Part shown: positions 25,115-32,802 of the stretch, one piece after another
Layout of the letters: every line of letters starts with the position of its first letter
How positions within the stretch are numbered: the first letter of the stretch is position 1
Assembly (NCBI RefSeq): GCF_014653945.1
Contig: NZ_BNAU01000005.1
Coordinates: 62,001 to 126,000 of the forward strand
Length of the DNA stretch: 64,000 bases
Reading direction: 5' to 3'
DNA from: Amycolatopsis deserti
Lineage (GTDB): Bacteria > Actinomycetota > Actinomycetes > Mycobacteriales > Pseudonocardiaceae
The notes under the pieces: generated by a model
Told to the model about the DNA's origin: nothing
The model's input: only the letters and a program-made list of their open reading frames with translations
Database searches by the model: none
Made by a program: the position numbers and the translations under genes

Positions 25115-26200
25115 ATGACCCTCAGCGCAGGCCCCGCGGACATCACCGAAGGCCTCGACAACCAGCGCACCCTCGGCGTCAGCCCGCTGATCTCCCCCGC
25201 CCTGCTGCGGCAGGAGCTGCCGGTGGACGCGGCGATCGCCAAGACCGTCGCGCAGGGCCGGTCCGCCGCCGTGGACATCCTCAATGGCGACGACGACCGG
25301 CTGATCGTGGTCGTCGGCCCGTGCTCGGTGCACGACCCCGCGGCCGCCCTCGACTACGCCCACCGCCTGGCCGAGCACGCCGCCGGCCTGCGCGACGAAC
25401 TGCACGTGATCATGCGCGTGTACTTCGAGAAGCCGCGCACCACGCTGGGCTGGAAGGGCCTGATCAACGACCCGGACCTGGACGGCAGCTACTCCGTCAA
25501 CAAGGGCCTGCGGATGGCGCGCAAGCTGCTGCTGGACATCTCCGCGCTGGGGCTGCCGGTCGGGTGCGAGTTCCTGGACCCGATCACGCCGCAGTTCATC
25601 GCCGACACCGTGAGCTGGGGGTCGATCGGCGCCCGGACCGCGGCCAGCCAGGTGCACCGGCAGCTGTGCAGCGCGCTGTCCATGCCGGTCGGGATCAAGA
25701 ACTCCACCGAGGGCGACGTGCAGGTGGCGGTGGACGCGACCCGCGCCGCCGCGGCCAGCCACGTGTTCGCCGGCATCAACAACGACGGCCTGGCCGCGCT
25801 GTTCACCACCGCGGGCAACCCGGACTGCCACGTCATCCTGCGCGGCGGTTCCGCCGGACCGAACTACGACGCGGCGACGGTGGCCGACACCCTGGCCCGG
25901 CAGGCGAAGGCGGGGCTGCCGGAGCGGGTGATCATCGACGCGAGCCACGGCAACAGCGGCAAGGACCACGTCCGCCAGGGCGTGGTGGCCGGGGAGATCG
26001 CGGACCGGATCGCCGCCGGGGAGCGCGGGATCGCCGGGATCATGCTGGAGAGCTTCCTCGAGGCCGGGCGGCAGGATCTCGTGCTGGGGCACGCGGAGGA
26101 GCTGACCTACGGGCAGTCGATCACCGATGCGTGCCTGGATTGGCGGAGCACGGGGGCGTTGCTGGACCGGCTTGCTTCCGCTGTGGTGGCTCGACGGTGA
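25115..26200 (+). CDS. aroG: 3-deoxy-7-phosphoheptulonate (DAHP) synthase, class I
   Basis: A 361-residue class I-alpha DAHP synthase like E. coli AroF/G/H. LIVVVGPCSVHDP is the N-terminal PEP-binding motif, RVYFEKPRTTLGWKGLINDP the signature block with the key Arg and Lys, and MPVGIKNSTEG, HVILRGG and IDASHGNSGKDH complete the active-site set. It condenses PEP with erythrose 4-phosphate, the first step to aromatic amino acids. ATG 25115 follows AAAGGAA. It is preceded by a Tyr-Phe-Trp-Phe leader peptide and so is likely controlled by attenuation as well as by feedback. Confidence 0.93.
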   Translation: MTLSAGPADITEGLDNQRTLGVSPLISPALLRQELPVDAAIAKTVAQGRSAAVDILNGDDDRLIVVVGPCSVHDPAAALDYAHRLAEHAAGLRDELHVIMRVYFEKPRTTLGWKGLINDPDLDGSYSVNKGLRMARKLLLDISALGLPVGCEFLDPITPQFIADTVSWGSIGARTAASQVHRQLCSALSMPVGIKNSTEGDVQVAVDATRAAAASHVFAGINNDGLAALFTTAGNPDCHVILRGGSAGPNYDAATVADTLARQAKAGLPERVIIDASHGNSGKDHVRQGVVAGEIADRIAAGERGIAGIMLESFLEAGRQDLVLGHAEELTYGQSITDACLDWRSTGALLDRLASAVVARR

Positions 26201-26270
26201 GTCGGCGCTACGCGGGTGGTTGCGCTGCGCGCGGCTGAAAGCGCCGGCTCGCTTCGCTACGCCCCGTTGC

Positions 26271-26390
26271 CCCTCCCGAACCCGATCTTTCAGTGTTCGC
26301 TTGCCGAGAAGCGGCGTCAAGGCGGGAAAGCGTGCCTTGACCCCGCTGCTCGGCAACCGATTTGGCTGGGGATCGGGTTGCGGGAGAGGG
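26271..26390. repeat. Nested palindromic intergenic element, copy B
   Basis: The inner hairpin pairs 26301-26322 with 26335-26356 (20 of 22 positions) around the loop CGGGAAAGCGTG. An outer arm pairs about 26271-26287 with 26371-26390 (AACCCGATC/GATCGGGTT core with one bulge). The loop and the stem top GTCAAGG/CCTTGAC recur in the element at 38484-38611. It fills most of the space between the convergent aroG and exoribonuclease genes; nothing coding is seen in the remainder of 26201-26456. Confidence 0.75.
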
Positions 26391-26456
26391 GTGGCTCGTG
26401 GGGGTGGGGGCGTTGCGTTGCAGGGTGGCGGTTGGGTGGCTGGCTGCGGGGCCTGG

Positions 26457-26957
26457 TTATGCCGGGTAGCCCTTGCGTCGTCGCACCTCGTCGATGATGC
26501 GCCACCGTTCCAGGTTGAAGCGGGCGTCGGCGAGGGCGTCGTGCGCGTTCTGCGGCGGCAGGGGCAGCTTGGGCTTGCCGACGTCCTCCCACCGCTGCCT
26601 CAGGTCGCGCGTGAACCGGGGCAGCTGGCGCGGCAGCTCGGGCATCGTGCCCCACAGCTGGGCCAGCGCGACGTGGTCGTAGGCCGCGTACCAGGCCCAC
26701 AGCTCGATCCCGCCGGGCGGGCGGCCGAAGAACTCCAGCAGGTCGGCCCGGATCTGGGCCCGGCTGCGCCACGCCTTGTCCGCCGGTGAGGGCAGCTTCG
26801 GCAGGACGTTCTCGCGCACCCACGGGCCGGCCTTGGCGGGGTCGAAGTCGGTGGAGACCGCGTAGAACTCGCGTCCCCGCTCATCCACGACACCGATCGA
26901 CACCAGGTCGATCGTCACGCCGTCCTCGATGAATTCGGTGTCGTAGAAAAACCGCAC
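26457..26957 (-). CDS. DEDD-type 3'-5' exoribonuclease (Rv2179c-like)
   Basis: A 166-residue RNase T-like nuclease. FFYDTEFIEDG supplies the first two acidic residues (Asp6, Glu8), WAWYAAYDHVAL the next Asp and NAHDALADARFN the final His-Asp pair of the DEDDh set. The family founder, Rv2179c of M. tuberculosis, is described as a 3' exoribonuclease preferring poly(A)-like overhangs. GTG start at 26957. It is followed upstream on the same strand by plsC, 21 bases away, so the two may be co-transcribed; an aroG gene is also its neighbour in mycobacteria. Confidence 0.88.
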   Translation of the reverse strand: MRFFYDTEFIEDGVTIDLVSIGVVDERGREFYAVSTDFDPAKAGPWVRENVLPKLPSPADKAWRSRAQIRADLLEFFGRPPGGIELWAWYAAYDHVALAQLWGTMPELPRQLPRFTRDLRQRWEDVGKPKLPLPPQNAHDALADARFNLERWRIIDEVRRRKGYPA

Positions 26958-26978
26958 CGTGGCACCTTAGACAGGGCC

Positions 26979-27740
26979 TCAACCGGCCTTGGTCTCCGGT
27001 ACCCGGTCGGCGTCGGCCAGGCCACTTTGCGCCGGCACGACCGCGCGCACCCCGGCGGCCTCGGCAGCCATCAGCTCCTTGGCCTTGGCCGCGTAGATGT
27101 CGACGTACTCCTGGCCGGACAGCTCCATCAACGCGTACATGATCTCGTCGGTGATGGACCGCTCGATGAACCGGTCGCCGGACAGGCCCGCGTACCGGGA
27201 GAAGTCCAGCGGCTTGCCGAACCGGATCTCCAGGCGGCGCGGGATCCACATCTTGGAACCGATCGGGTTGACCTTGTCGGTGCCGATCATGGCGACCGGG
27301 ATGACCGGGACACCGGCCTCCAGAGCGACCCGGGCGACGCCGGTCTTGCCCTTGTACAGGCGCCCGTCCGGCGAGCGGGTGCCCTCCGGGTAGATGCCGA
27401 GCAGGTTGCCCTCACGCAGCAGCCGGATCGCGGTGTCCAGCGCGGCCTGCGCGGCCGAGCCGCCGGAACGGTCGATCGGGATCTGGCCGGCTCCGGTGAA
27501 GAACCACTTCTTGAGGGTGCCCTTGACCCCCTTCTCGGTGAAGTACTCCTGCTTCGCCGGGAAGGTGACGCGGCGCTTGACGCGCAACGGCATGAAGAAC
27601 GAGTCGGCGACCGCGAGGTGGTTGCTCGCGAGGATGGCGCCACCGGTGTCGGGGACGTTCTCCACCCCGGTCACCTTCGTGGGCCACAGGAGCCGGAGCA
27701 CCGGCCCGAGCAGCACGTACTTCAGCAACCGGTACAGCAC
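26979..27740 (-). CDS. plsC: 1-acylglycerol-3-phosphate O-acyltransferase
   Basis: A 253-residue PlsC-family acyltransferase. The catalytic NHx4D block is seen in SNHLAVADSFF (His-Asp charge relay), the phosphate-binding block in YPEGTRSPDG, and a third block in PVIPVAMIGTD. A short hydrophobic N-terminus (YVLLGPVLRLLW) would dock it on the membrane. It would make phosphatidic acid or acylate a related lipid. GTG start at 27740. The C-terminus is Ala-rich. The order with the exoribonuclease resembles the Rv2179c-Rv2182c region of mycobacteria. Confidence 0.88.
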   Translation of the reverse strand: MLYRLLKYVLLGPVLRLLWPTKVTGVENVPDTGGAILASNHLAVADSFFMPLRVKRRVTFPAKQEYFTEKGVKGTLKKWFFTGAGQIPIDRSGGSAAQAALDTAIRLLREGNLLGIYPEGTRSPDGRLYKGKTGVARVALEAGVPVIPVAMIGTDKVNPIGSKMWIPRRLEIRFGKPLDFSRYAGLSGDRFIERSITDEIMYALMELSGQEYVDIYAAKAKELMAAEAAGVRAVVPAQSGLADADRVPETKAG

Positions 27741-27929
27741 GCGACGTGCCCTCCTACCTGCCCGAACAGCCTGCCGCGTCCAGGGTAGGAAACGCCGTCC
27801 AACCGCACAACGGCCGCACCCGCAGTGGGCGGGAGGTCACAGCCGGGGGACGTCGTCGCGACGGGCGGTCCCGGAGCGGGCCGGGGCATGCGACGATGGG
27901 GCCGCGTTCGGAGGAGAAGGGCGGATGCC

Positions 27930-28700
27930 ATGCCTGTGCTCGCCGGTGCGGAACCGTTCGCGCACACCGGTTCGGCCGAGGTCGGGGTGCTGCTGTGCCA
28001 CGGCTTCACCGGCACGCCGCAGAGCCTGCGGGACTGGGCCGAGCACCTGGCCGCGCGGGACTTCACCGTGCGGCTGCCGCGCCTGCCCGGCCACGGCACG
28101 ACGTGGCAGGAGATGAACAAGACCGGCTGGCCCGAGTGGTACGGCGCGGTCGAGCGCGAGTTCCTCGACCTGCGGGAGCGCTGCCAGACGGTGTTCGTGT
28201 TCGGCCAGTCGATGGGCGGCACGCTCGCGCTGCGGCTGGCCCAGCAGCACGGGGACGCGGTCGCCGGGCTGGTGCTGGTCAACCCGTCGGTGACGCGGCT
28301 GAGCTGGGACACCAAGCTGCTTCCCGTGCTGTCGCGGGTGGTGCCGTGGTCGCGCGGCGTGGCAGGCGACATCGCCAAACCGGGTGTCACCGAGCTGGCC
28401 TACGACCGGGTCCCGGTGCGGGCGGCGGCCAGCCTGGCCAGGTTGTGGAAGCTCGTGCGCGCCGACCTGCCGCGCGTGACCCAGCCGCTCCTGCTGCTGC
28501 ACTCGCTCGTTGACCACGTGGTGGAACCCGAGAACGCGCGCATCGTGCTGGACGGCGTGCGCAGCCGGGACGTGACGGAAGTGGTGCTGGAGAAGAGTTT
28601 CCACGTCGCGACCCTGGACCACGACGCGCCGCTCATCTTCCGGCGTAGTGTCGAGTTCGTGGAAGCGGTCCGTGACCCGGGGCAGGTGGGGGCCCGATGA
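27930..28700 (+). CDS. Alpha/beta-hydrolase carboxylesterase (Est30/monoacylglycerol lipase-like)
   Basis: A 256-residue hydrolase. VLLCHGFTGTPQSLRDWAEH carries the oxyanion loop, FGQSMGGTLAL the nucleophile Ser, LLHSLVDHVVEPENA the acidic residue and KSFHVATLDHDA the His. This order and length match thermostable carboxylesterase Est30 and monoacylglycerol lipases. ATG 27930 follows GAGGAGAAGG. Its last codons overlap the next gene by four bases (ATGA), and a third gene follows with the same overlap, so this starts a three-gene operon ending in glycerate kinase. Natural substrate unknown. Confidence 0.88.
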   Translation: MPVLAGAEPFAHTGSAEVGVLLCHGFTGTPQSLRDWAEHLAARDFTVRLPRLPGHGTTWQEMNKTGWPEWYGAVEREFLDLRERCQTVFVFGQSMGGTLALRLAQQHGDAVAGLVLVNPSVTRLSWDTKLLPVLSRVVPWSRGVAGDIAKPGVTELAYDRVPVRAAASLARLWKLVRADLPRVTQPLLLLHSLVDHVVEPENARIVLDGVRSRDVTEVVLEKSFHVATLDHDAPLIFRRSVEFVEAVRDPGQVGAR

Positions 28701-29167
28701 ACTCACGCGTACCCGATCCCGAGGACGTCGACGCCACGTTCGCGGCCATCGTCGCGGACCTGCGGGCCGAGGGGGTCGGCCTGATCGACGAGGACGTCGA
28801 GGCCGAGCGGACGCCCGCGCGGCCCGAGCCGGAGAAACCCGCCGAACCCGAGAAACCGGTCGCCGAGGCGGGCTGGCGCGGTGGTGGCACCGCGTGGGAG
28901 GACACCGTGCTGGGCGACGACCCGGCCGGGGACGACGAGCACTACGTGCCGCCGGAGCCGCCGCCGTTGCCGCGGCCGGGCAAGGGCGCGTTCGTGGTGC
29001 TGTTGTTCTTCGTCGTCGGGCTGCTGATGCTGATCGTGCCCGGGGTGGTCGGGGTGAGCACGACCGTCGCGACCCCGCTCGGGATCCTGGCGCTGGCGAT
29101 CGCGATCGCGTTGCTGCTGCTGCGGGTCAAGCAGGGCCCGCCGGACGGCGACGGGGCGCAGGTGTGA
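28697..29167 (+). CDS. Conserved membrane protein with acidic N-terminal domain
   Basis: A 156-residue protein. The first 95 residues are acidic and proline-rich (RPEPEKPAEPEKP) with DVDATFAAIVADLRAEG at the start; then come two hydrophobic helices (about 98-116 and 125-142) separated by a short VGVSTTVATPLG turn. Similar small proteins precede or follow glycerate kinase or esterase genes in actinobacteria, but I do not know a function. ATG overlaps the esterase stop (ATGA) and its own stop overlaps the glycerate kinase GTG, so translation is coupled on both sides. Confidence 0.65.
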   Translation: MNSRVPDPEDVDATFAAIVADLRAEGVGLIDEDVEAERTPARPEPEKPAEPEKPVAEAGWRGGGTAWEDTVLGDDPAGDDEHYVPPEPPPLPRPGKGAFVVLLFFVVGLLMLIVPGVVGVSTTVATPLGILALAIAIALLLLRVKQGPPDGDGAQV

Positions 29168-30270
29168 CGCGGGTCGTCGTCGCTCCGGACAAGTTCAAGG
29201 GCACGCTGCCCGCCGACGCGGTGGCCGCCGCGATCGCGGCCGGGCTGCGGCGCGCGCGGGCGGACGTCGAGGTGCTGGAGTGCCCGATCGCCGACGGCGG
29301 CGACGGGACCGTGGCGGCCGCTGTGGCCGCGGGCTTCGAATTCGTGCCCGTGCGGGCGAGCGGGCCGGTCGGCGAGCCGGTGTCCACGGGTTACGCGCGC
29401 CGCGACGGCACGGCGGTGATCGAGCTGGCGGCGGTGTCCGGGCTGGCCCTGCTGACCGAACTGGCGCCGCTGACCGCGACGACGCTCGGGGTCGGGGAGC
29501 TGATGCGGGCCGCGCTGGACGCCGGTGCCTCCCGGCTGGTGCTGGGGCTGGGCGGCAGTTCGAGCACCGACGGCGGGGCCGGGCTGCTGCAGGCGCTCGG
29601 TGCGCGGCTGCTGGACTCCGCGGGCGCGGAGCTGCCGCCGGGCGGGGCCGCGTTGGCGCGCCTGGCGCGGGTCGACCTGGGCGGGCTGGACCCGCGGCTG
29701 CGGGAGGTCGAGCTGCTGGTGGCGAGCGACGTGGACAACCCGCTGCTGGGCGAGCACGGCGCGGCGGCGGTGTACGGGCCGCAGAAGGGCGCGTCACCCG
29801 AGGACGTCGAGCTGCTGGAATCGGCGCTGCGGCACCTGGACGAGGTCGTGCGGGCGTCGGGGATCGACGTGGCGAACGTGCCGGGCGCGGGCGCGGCCGG
29901 CGGCACCGGGTACGCGCTGGCGATGCTCGGGGCGTCGTTCCGGCCGGGGATCGACGTGGTGCTGGAGCTGACCGGGCTCACGGAGAAGCTGCCCGGCGCG
30001 GACCTGCTGATCACCGGCGAGGGCTCACTCGACGAGCAGACGCTGCGCGGCAAGGGCCCGGCGGGCATCGCGGCGGCGGCCGCCGAGCGCGGCATCCCGG
30101 TGGTGGCGCTGGCCGGGCGCAACACGCTGCCGCCGGAGGCCCTCCGGGCGGCGGGCTTCACCGCGGCCTACGGCCTGACCGACATCGAGCCGGACGTGGA
30201 GCGCTGCCTCGCCGAGCCGGCGCCGCTGCTGGAGCGGCTCGCCGAGCGGGTCGCGCGCGAGCTCCTCTAG
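29164..30270 (+). CDS. glxK: Glycerate kinase
   Basis: A 368-residue glycerate 2/3-kinase of the GlxK/GarK family. VVVAPDKFKGTLPADAVAAA is the N-terminal signature, ECPIADGGDGTVAA and LGLGGSSSTDGGAGLLQALG the glycine-rich substrate and nucleotide loops, and LITGEGSLDEQTLRGKGPAG the C-terminal motif. It phosphorylates D-glycerate, feeding glyoxylate or serine breakdown into glycolysis. GTG at 29164 overlaps the previous stop (GTGA). It is the last gene of the esterase operon and is followed by a strong hairpin. Confidence 0.92.
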   Translation: MTRVVVAPDKFKGTLPADAVAAAIAAGLRRARADVEVLECPIADGGDGTVAAAVAAGFEFVPVRASGPVGEPVSTGYARRDGTAVIELAAVSGLALLTELAPLTATTLGVGELMRAALDAGASRLVLGLGGSSSTDGGAGLLQALGARLLDSAGAELPPGGAALARLARVDLGGLDPRLREVELLVASDVDNPLLGEHGAAAVYGPQKGASPEDVELLESALRHLDEVVRASGIDVANVPGAGAAGGTGYALAMLGASFRPGIDVVLELTGLTEKLPGADLLITGEGSLDEQTLRGKGPAGIAAAAAERGIPVVALAGRNTLPPEALRAAGFTAAYGLTDIEPDVERCLAEPAPLLERLAERVARELL

Positions 30271-30353
30271 GGCTGTTCACAAGCGGCGAAGCCGCTTCGG
30301 CGGGCAAGCAACTCGCACCGGCGCCGGTTTGAACGGGCGCAGTCGCGCGAAGC

Positions 30354-30400
30354 GCGTCCGCTGAGGGCGGTGGCGAGCCGCTACCGCCCTCAGCGGACGC
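30354..30400. terminator. Bidirectional terminator after glxK
   Basis: Bases 30354-30371 and 30383-30400 form a perfect 18-bp stem (start GCGTCCGCTGAGGGC) around an 11-base loop, between the convergent glxK and metallo-hydrolase genes. Confidence 0.8.
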
Positions 30401-30420
30401 AAGCCATTTCGTACCAGGGC

Positions 30421-31131
30421 TTAGCCGCCGAACAGCGTGCGCCACTCGTCCAGGTTGCGGGGGCGGTAGACGAAGTTGTTCACCTTCACCGAGGACAGCG
30501 AAGCCGACGGCTCGGCCGAGTACTGGTGCCCCGGGTAGACCACCGGGTCGCCCGGGAGCTCGGCCAGCCACCGCAGGCTGTGGTACATCGCCTCGGCGTC
30601 GCCGCCGGGGAAGTCCGTCCGGCCGCACCCCTCGAGGAACAGGGTGTCCCCGGCGACGAGACGCCCGTCCACCAGGAAGCACTGGCTGCCCGGCGTGTGG
30701 CCGGGCGTGTGCAGCAGCCGGATCGACACCGCGCCGACCTCCACGACGTCGTCGTGGTCGTGCCCGGTCAGGTCGGTCGCCGACACGCCGGTGACCCGCT
30801 GGACCCACTCCGTCTCATTGCGGTTGACGTGCACCGGCACGCTCTCCCGCGCCAGCAGCTCGGGCAGCCCGGCCAGCGTGAAACCCATCATGCTGCCGCC
30901 CACGTGGTCCGGGTGGTGGTGCGTCGCCAGCACCCCGGTCAGCCGCATGTCGTCGGCCGCCAGCACGTCCAGCAGGTCCCCCACGGCGTACGCGGGGTCG
31001 ACGACCACCGCCTCCCGGGTCTCCCGGTCGCCGATCAGGTAGGCGAAGTTGACCATCTGGGTGGCCACCGGATCGCCCACCGCGAAGTCGCGGCCGGACA
31101 GCAGCTGGCGGAAGTACAAGCGGTCGGACAT
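30421..31131 (-). CDS. Metallo-beta-lactamase-fold hydrolase (glyoxalase II-like)
   Basis: A 236-residue MBL-fold protein. THHHPDHVGG is the dinuclear metal-binding HxHxDH motif, LHTPGHTPGSQCFLV carries the next His, LVAGDTLFLEGCGRTD the bridging Asp and VYPGHQYS the last His. GCGRTDFPGGDAEAMYHSL resembles glyoxalase II and persulfide dioxygenase-type members. It would hydrolyse a thioester. It is followed (upstream in coordinate terms) by DUF427 10 bases away on the same strand, so the two are probably co-transcribed. Substrate uncertain. Confidence 0.85.
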   Translation of the reverse strand: MSDRLYFRQLLSGRDFAVGDPVATQMVNFAYLIGDRETREAVVVDPAYAVGDLLDVLAADDMRLTGVLATHHHPDHVGGSMMGFTLAGLPELLARESVPVHVNRNETEWVQRVTGVSATDLTGHDHDDVVEVGAVSIRLLHTPGHTPGSQCFLVDGRLVAGDTLFLEGCGRTDFPGGDAEAMYHSLRWLAELPGDPVVYPGHQYSAEPSASLSSVKVNNFVYRPRNLDEWRTLFGG

Positions 31132-31141
31132 GCCCCGAAGA

Positions 31142-31894
31142 CTAGAACTTCGTCTTCGGCCGCTCCTGCTTCACCCCGTCCAGGTAGACGTCGACCTTCT
31201 CGTCGTAGAAGGCGACCAGCCCCTGCACCTTCTGGCTCTCCGGCAGCGGCGTCCGGTAGTACCAGACCACGTCGGAGTACAACCGATCCCCGACCCGCAC
31301 CGAGTAGTACTCCGCCTCGCCCTTGTACGGGCAGCGCGTGATCGTGTCGCTGGGTTCGAGCAGGTCCAGCCGCACGTCTGTCTTGGGGAGGTAGTAGCGG
31401 GTCGGCAGCCCGGTCTCGAACAGCAGCCGCGGGCTGCGCGACTCGGCCACGGTCACGCCGTCGATCTCGATGCGCACGTGCCGCGAGCTGGCGAGGATGT
31501 CGATGCGGGTCCGCGGGTCGCGCGGGTGCACGAAGATCTCCTCGTCCTCCTCGAACCAGGCGTCCATCGCCGCGAAGTCGAGCCGCACGTGCCCCTTCAG
31601 CGCCTCCAGCGGCGAGTCCTGGTACTCCAGCGCCGCGCCGGCCGCCTCGCGCTCCCCCACCCGCACGGTGAACACGTTCGCGTCGCCCCGGCTCGGCGAA
31701 TGCGCCGTCTCGCCGGTGGCGACCAGGTGATCGCCGCGCACGTCGTCCCGCGGGACGTAGTAGGTCGGGTAGTACGGGACCTCCCACACCATGAGCGGGC
31801 GCAGCGTGTCGGCGACGACCTGCCCGCCGAATACCGCCCGTACGCGCTTAGTGCCCGGCTCGGTCCGGACCCGGCCACGACCATCGGTTGTCAT
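31142..31894 (-). CDS. DUF427 tandem-domain protein
   Basis: A 250-residue protein built from two DUF427 repeats. The first half contains RVRAVFGGQVVADTLRPLMV, the second HVRIEIDGVTVAESRSPRLL; TRCPYKGEAEYYSVRVGD in the second repeat is the family hallmark. The function of DUF427 is not known to me. ATG 31892-31894. It is located between a TetR gene 28 bases upstream on the same strand and an MBL-fold hydrolase 10 bases downstream. Confidence 0.85.
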   Translation of the reverse strand: MTTDGRGRVRTEPGTKRVRAVFGGQVVADTLRPLMVWEVPYYPTYYVPRDDVRGDHLVATGETAHSPSRGDANVFTVRVGEREAAGAALEYQDSPLEALKGHVRLDFAAMDAWFEEDEEIFVHPRDPRTRIDILASSRHVRIEIDGVTVAESRSPRLLFETGLPTRYYLPKTDVRLDLLEPSDTITRCPYKGEAEYYSVRVGDRLYSDVVWYYRTPLPESQKVQGLVAFYDEKVDVYLDGVKQERPKTKF

Positions 31895-31922
31895 ACTGAT
31901 CGCAACCGCGCCGGACGCGGGC

Positions 31923-32498
31923 TTATTTCCGGTGCCGGGCCAGCAGGTCGCGGGCCATTTCCCGGGCCCGGACGGCGGCGTCGGCGTCGCCCTCCGCGGC
32001 GGAGACGATCGCGCCCTTCATCAGCAGGTGCCAGGAGCGGGCGAGGTCCTCGGGCTCGGCCAGCCCGGCCTCGCGCGCGAGCCCGGCCACGATGCCCCGG
32101 AGGGTGTCCAGGTGCCGGATGCAGGCCCGGCCGAGCGGGTGGTCGGCGCCCATCTCGAGCAGGACGTTGACGAACGCGCACGCGTCGAAGTCCTCGGGCG
32201 AGCGGAACCAGTCGTCGAGCACGTCGAAGATCGCCAGCAGCCGTCCCTCGGGCGTCTCGCCGCGGGCGCGGGCCTGCCGTTCGATCAGCCCGACGGTCCA
32301 CAGCTGCTCGCGCCGGTCGAGGAACGCGAGCACGAGGTCGTCCTTCGACGGGAAGTGCCGGTACAGGGTCGCCTTGGCCACCTGGGAGCGCGCGATCACC
32401 TCGTCCACGCCGACGGCGCGGATGCCGCGGCGCGAGAACAGCTCGTAGGCGGTCGCCAGGATCCGCTCACGGGCACCGGCGGGGATGGTGGTGGTCAT
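31923..32498 (-). CDS. TetR family transcriptional regulator
   Basis: A 191-residue TetR protein. Helix-turn-helix at about residues 8-55: RERILATAYELFSRRGIRAV, then IARSQVAKATLYRHFPSKDD. The C-terminal domain (FDACAFVNVLLEMGADHPLG) is typical of the TetR_C group that often controls efflux or redox genes. ATG 32496-32498. It may be co-transcribed with DUF427 and the MBL-fold gene (28 and 10 bases apart), and is divergent from the DUF2795 gene across 104 bases. Confidence 0.88.
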   Translation of the reverse strand: MTTTIPAGARERILATAYELFSRRGIRAVGVDEVIARSQVAKATLYRHFPSKDDLVLAFLDRREQLWTVGLIERQARARGETPEGRLLAIFDVLDDWFRSPEDFDACAFVNVLLEMGADHPLGRACIRHLDTLRGIVAGLAREAGLAEPEDLARSWHLLMKGAIVSAAEGDADAAVRAREMARDLLARHRK

Positions 32499-32602
32499 GG
32501 CGCGCCGATGATAACCCCGCCGAACCGGGTTCGGAACCGGCTGGACAGACCGGTCTGCCCCGGCACCCGTTTGCCGCACTGGACGTGGGGTATCCGGCGG
32601 CC

Positions 32603-32797
32603 ATGACCACGCCCGACCCCGAACGACTGCGCACATTGCTGTCCGATGTGGACTTCCCGTGCGATCGGGCCGAGCTGATCCGCCAGGCGACGGCCCACGG
32701 CGCGGACGACAGCACGCTCGGGCACCTGGGCGCGATCCCCGACTCGACCTACCCCGACCTCGACGCCGTGACCAGCGCCTGCGCCGACGTCACCTGA
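32603..32797 (+). CDS. DUF2795 small protein
   Basis: A 64-residue acidic protein resembling the DUF2795 family: LLSDVDFPCDRAELIRQATA followed by a DST-x-L-x-x-L segment and PDSTYPDLDAV. DUF2795 proteins are short helical proteins frequent in actinobacteria, often beside stress or DNA-related genes. ATG 32603. The topoisomerase IB gene starts five bases after its stop, so the two are surely co-transcribed. Function unknown. Confidence 0.7.
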   Translation: MTTPDPERLRTLLSDVDFPCDRAELIRQATAHGADDSTLGHLGAIPDSTYPDLDAVTSACADVT

Positions 32798-32802
32798 CCG
32801 CC

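Noticed and set aside
27741..27929. Small frames between plsC and the esterase
   Set aside because: None has a ribosome site or protein-like composition; the interval is best read as a divergent promoter region.
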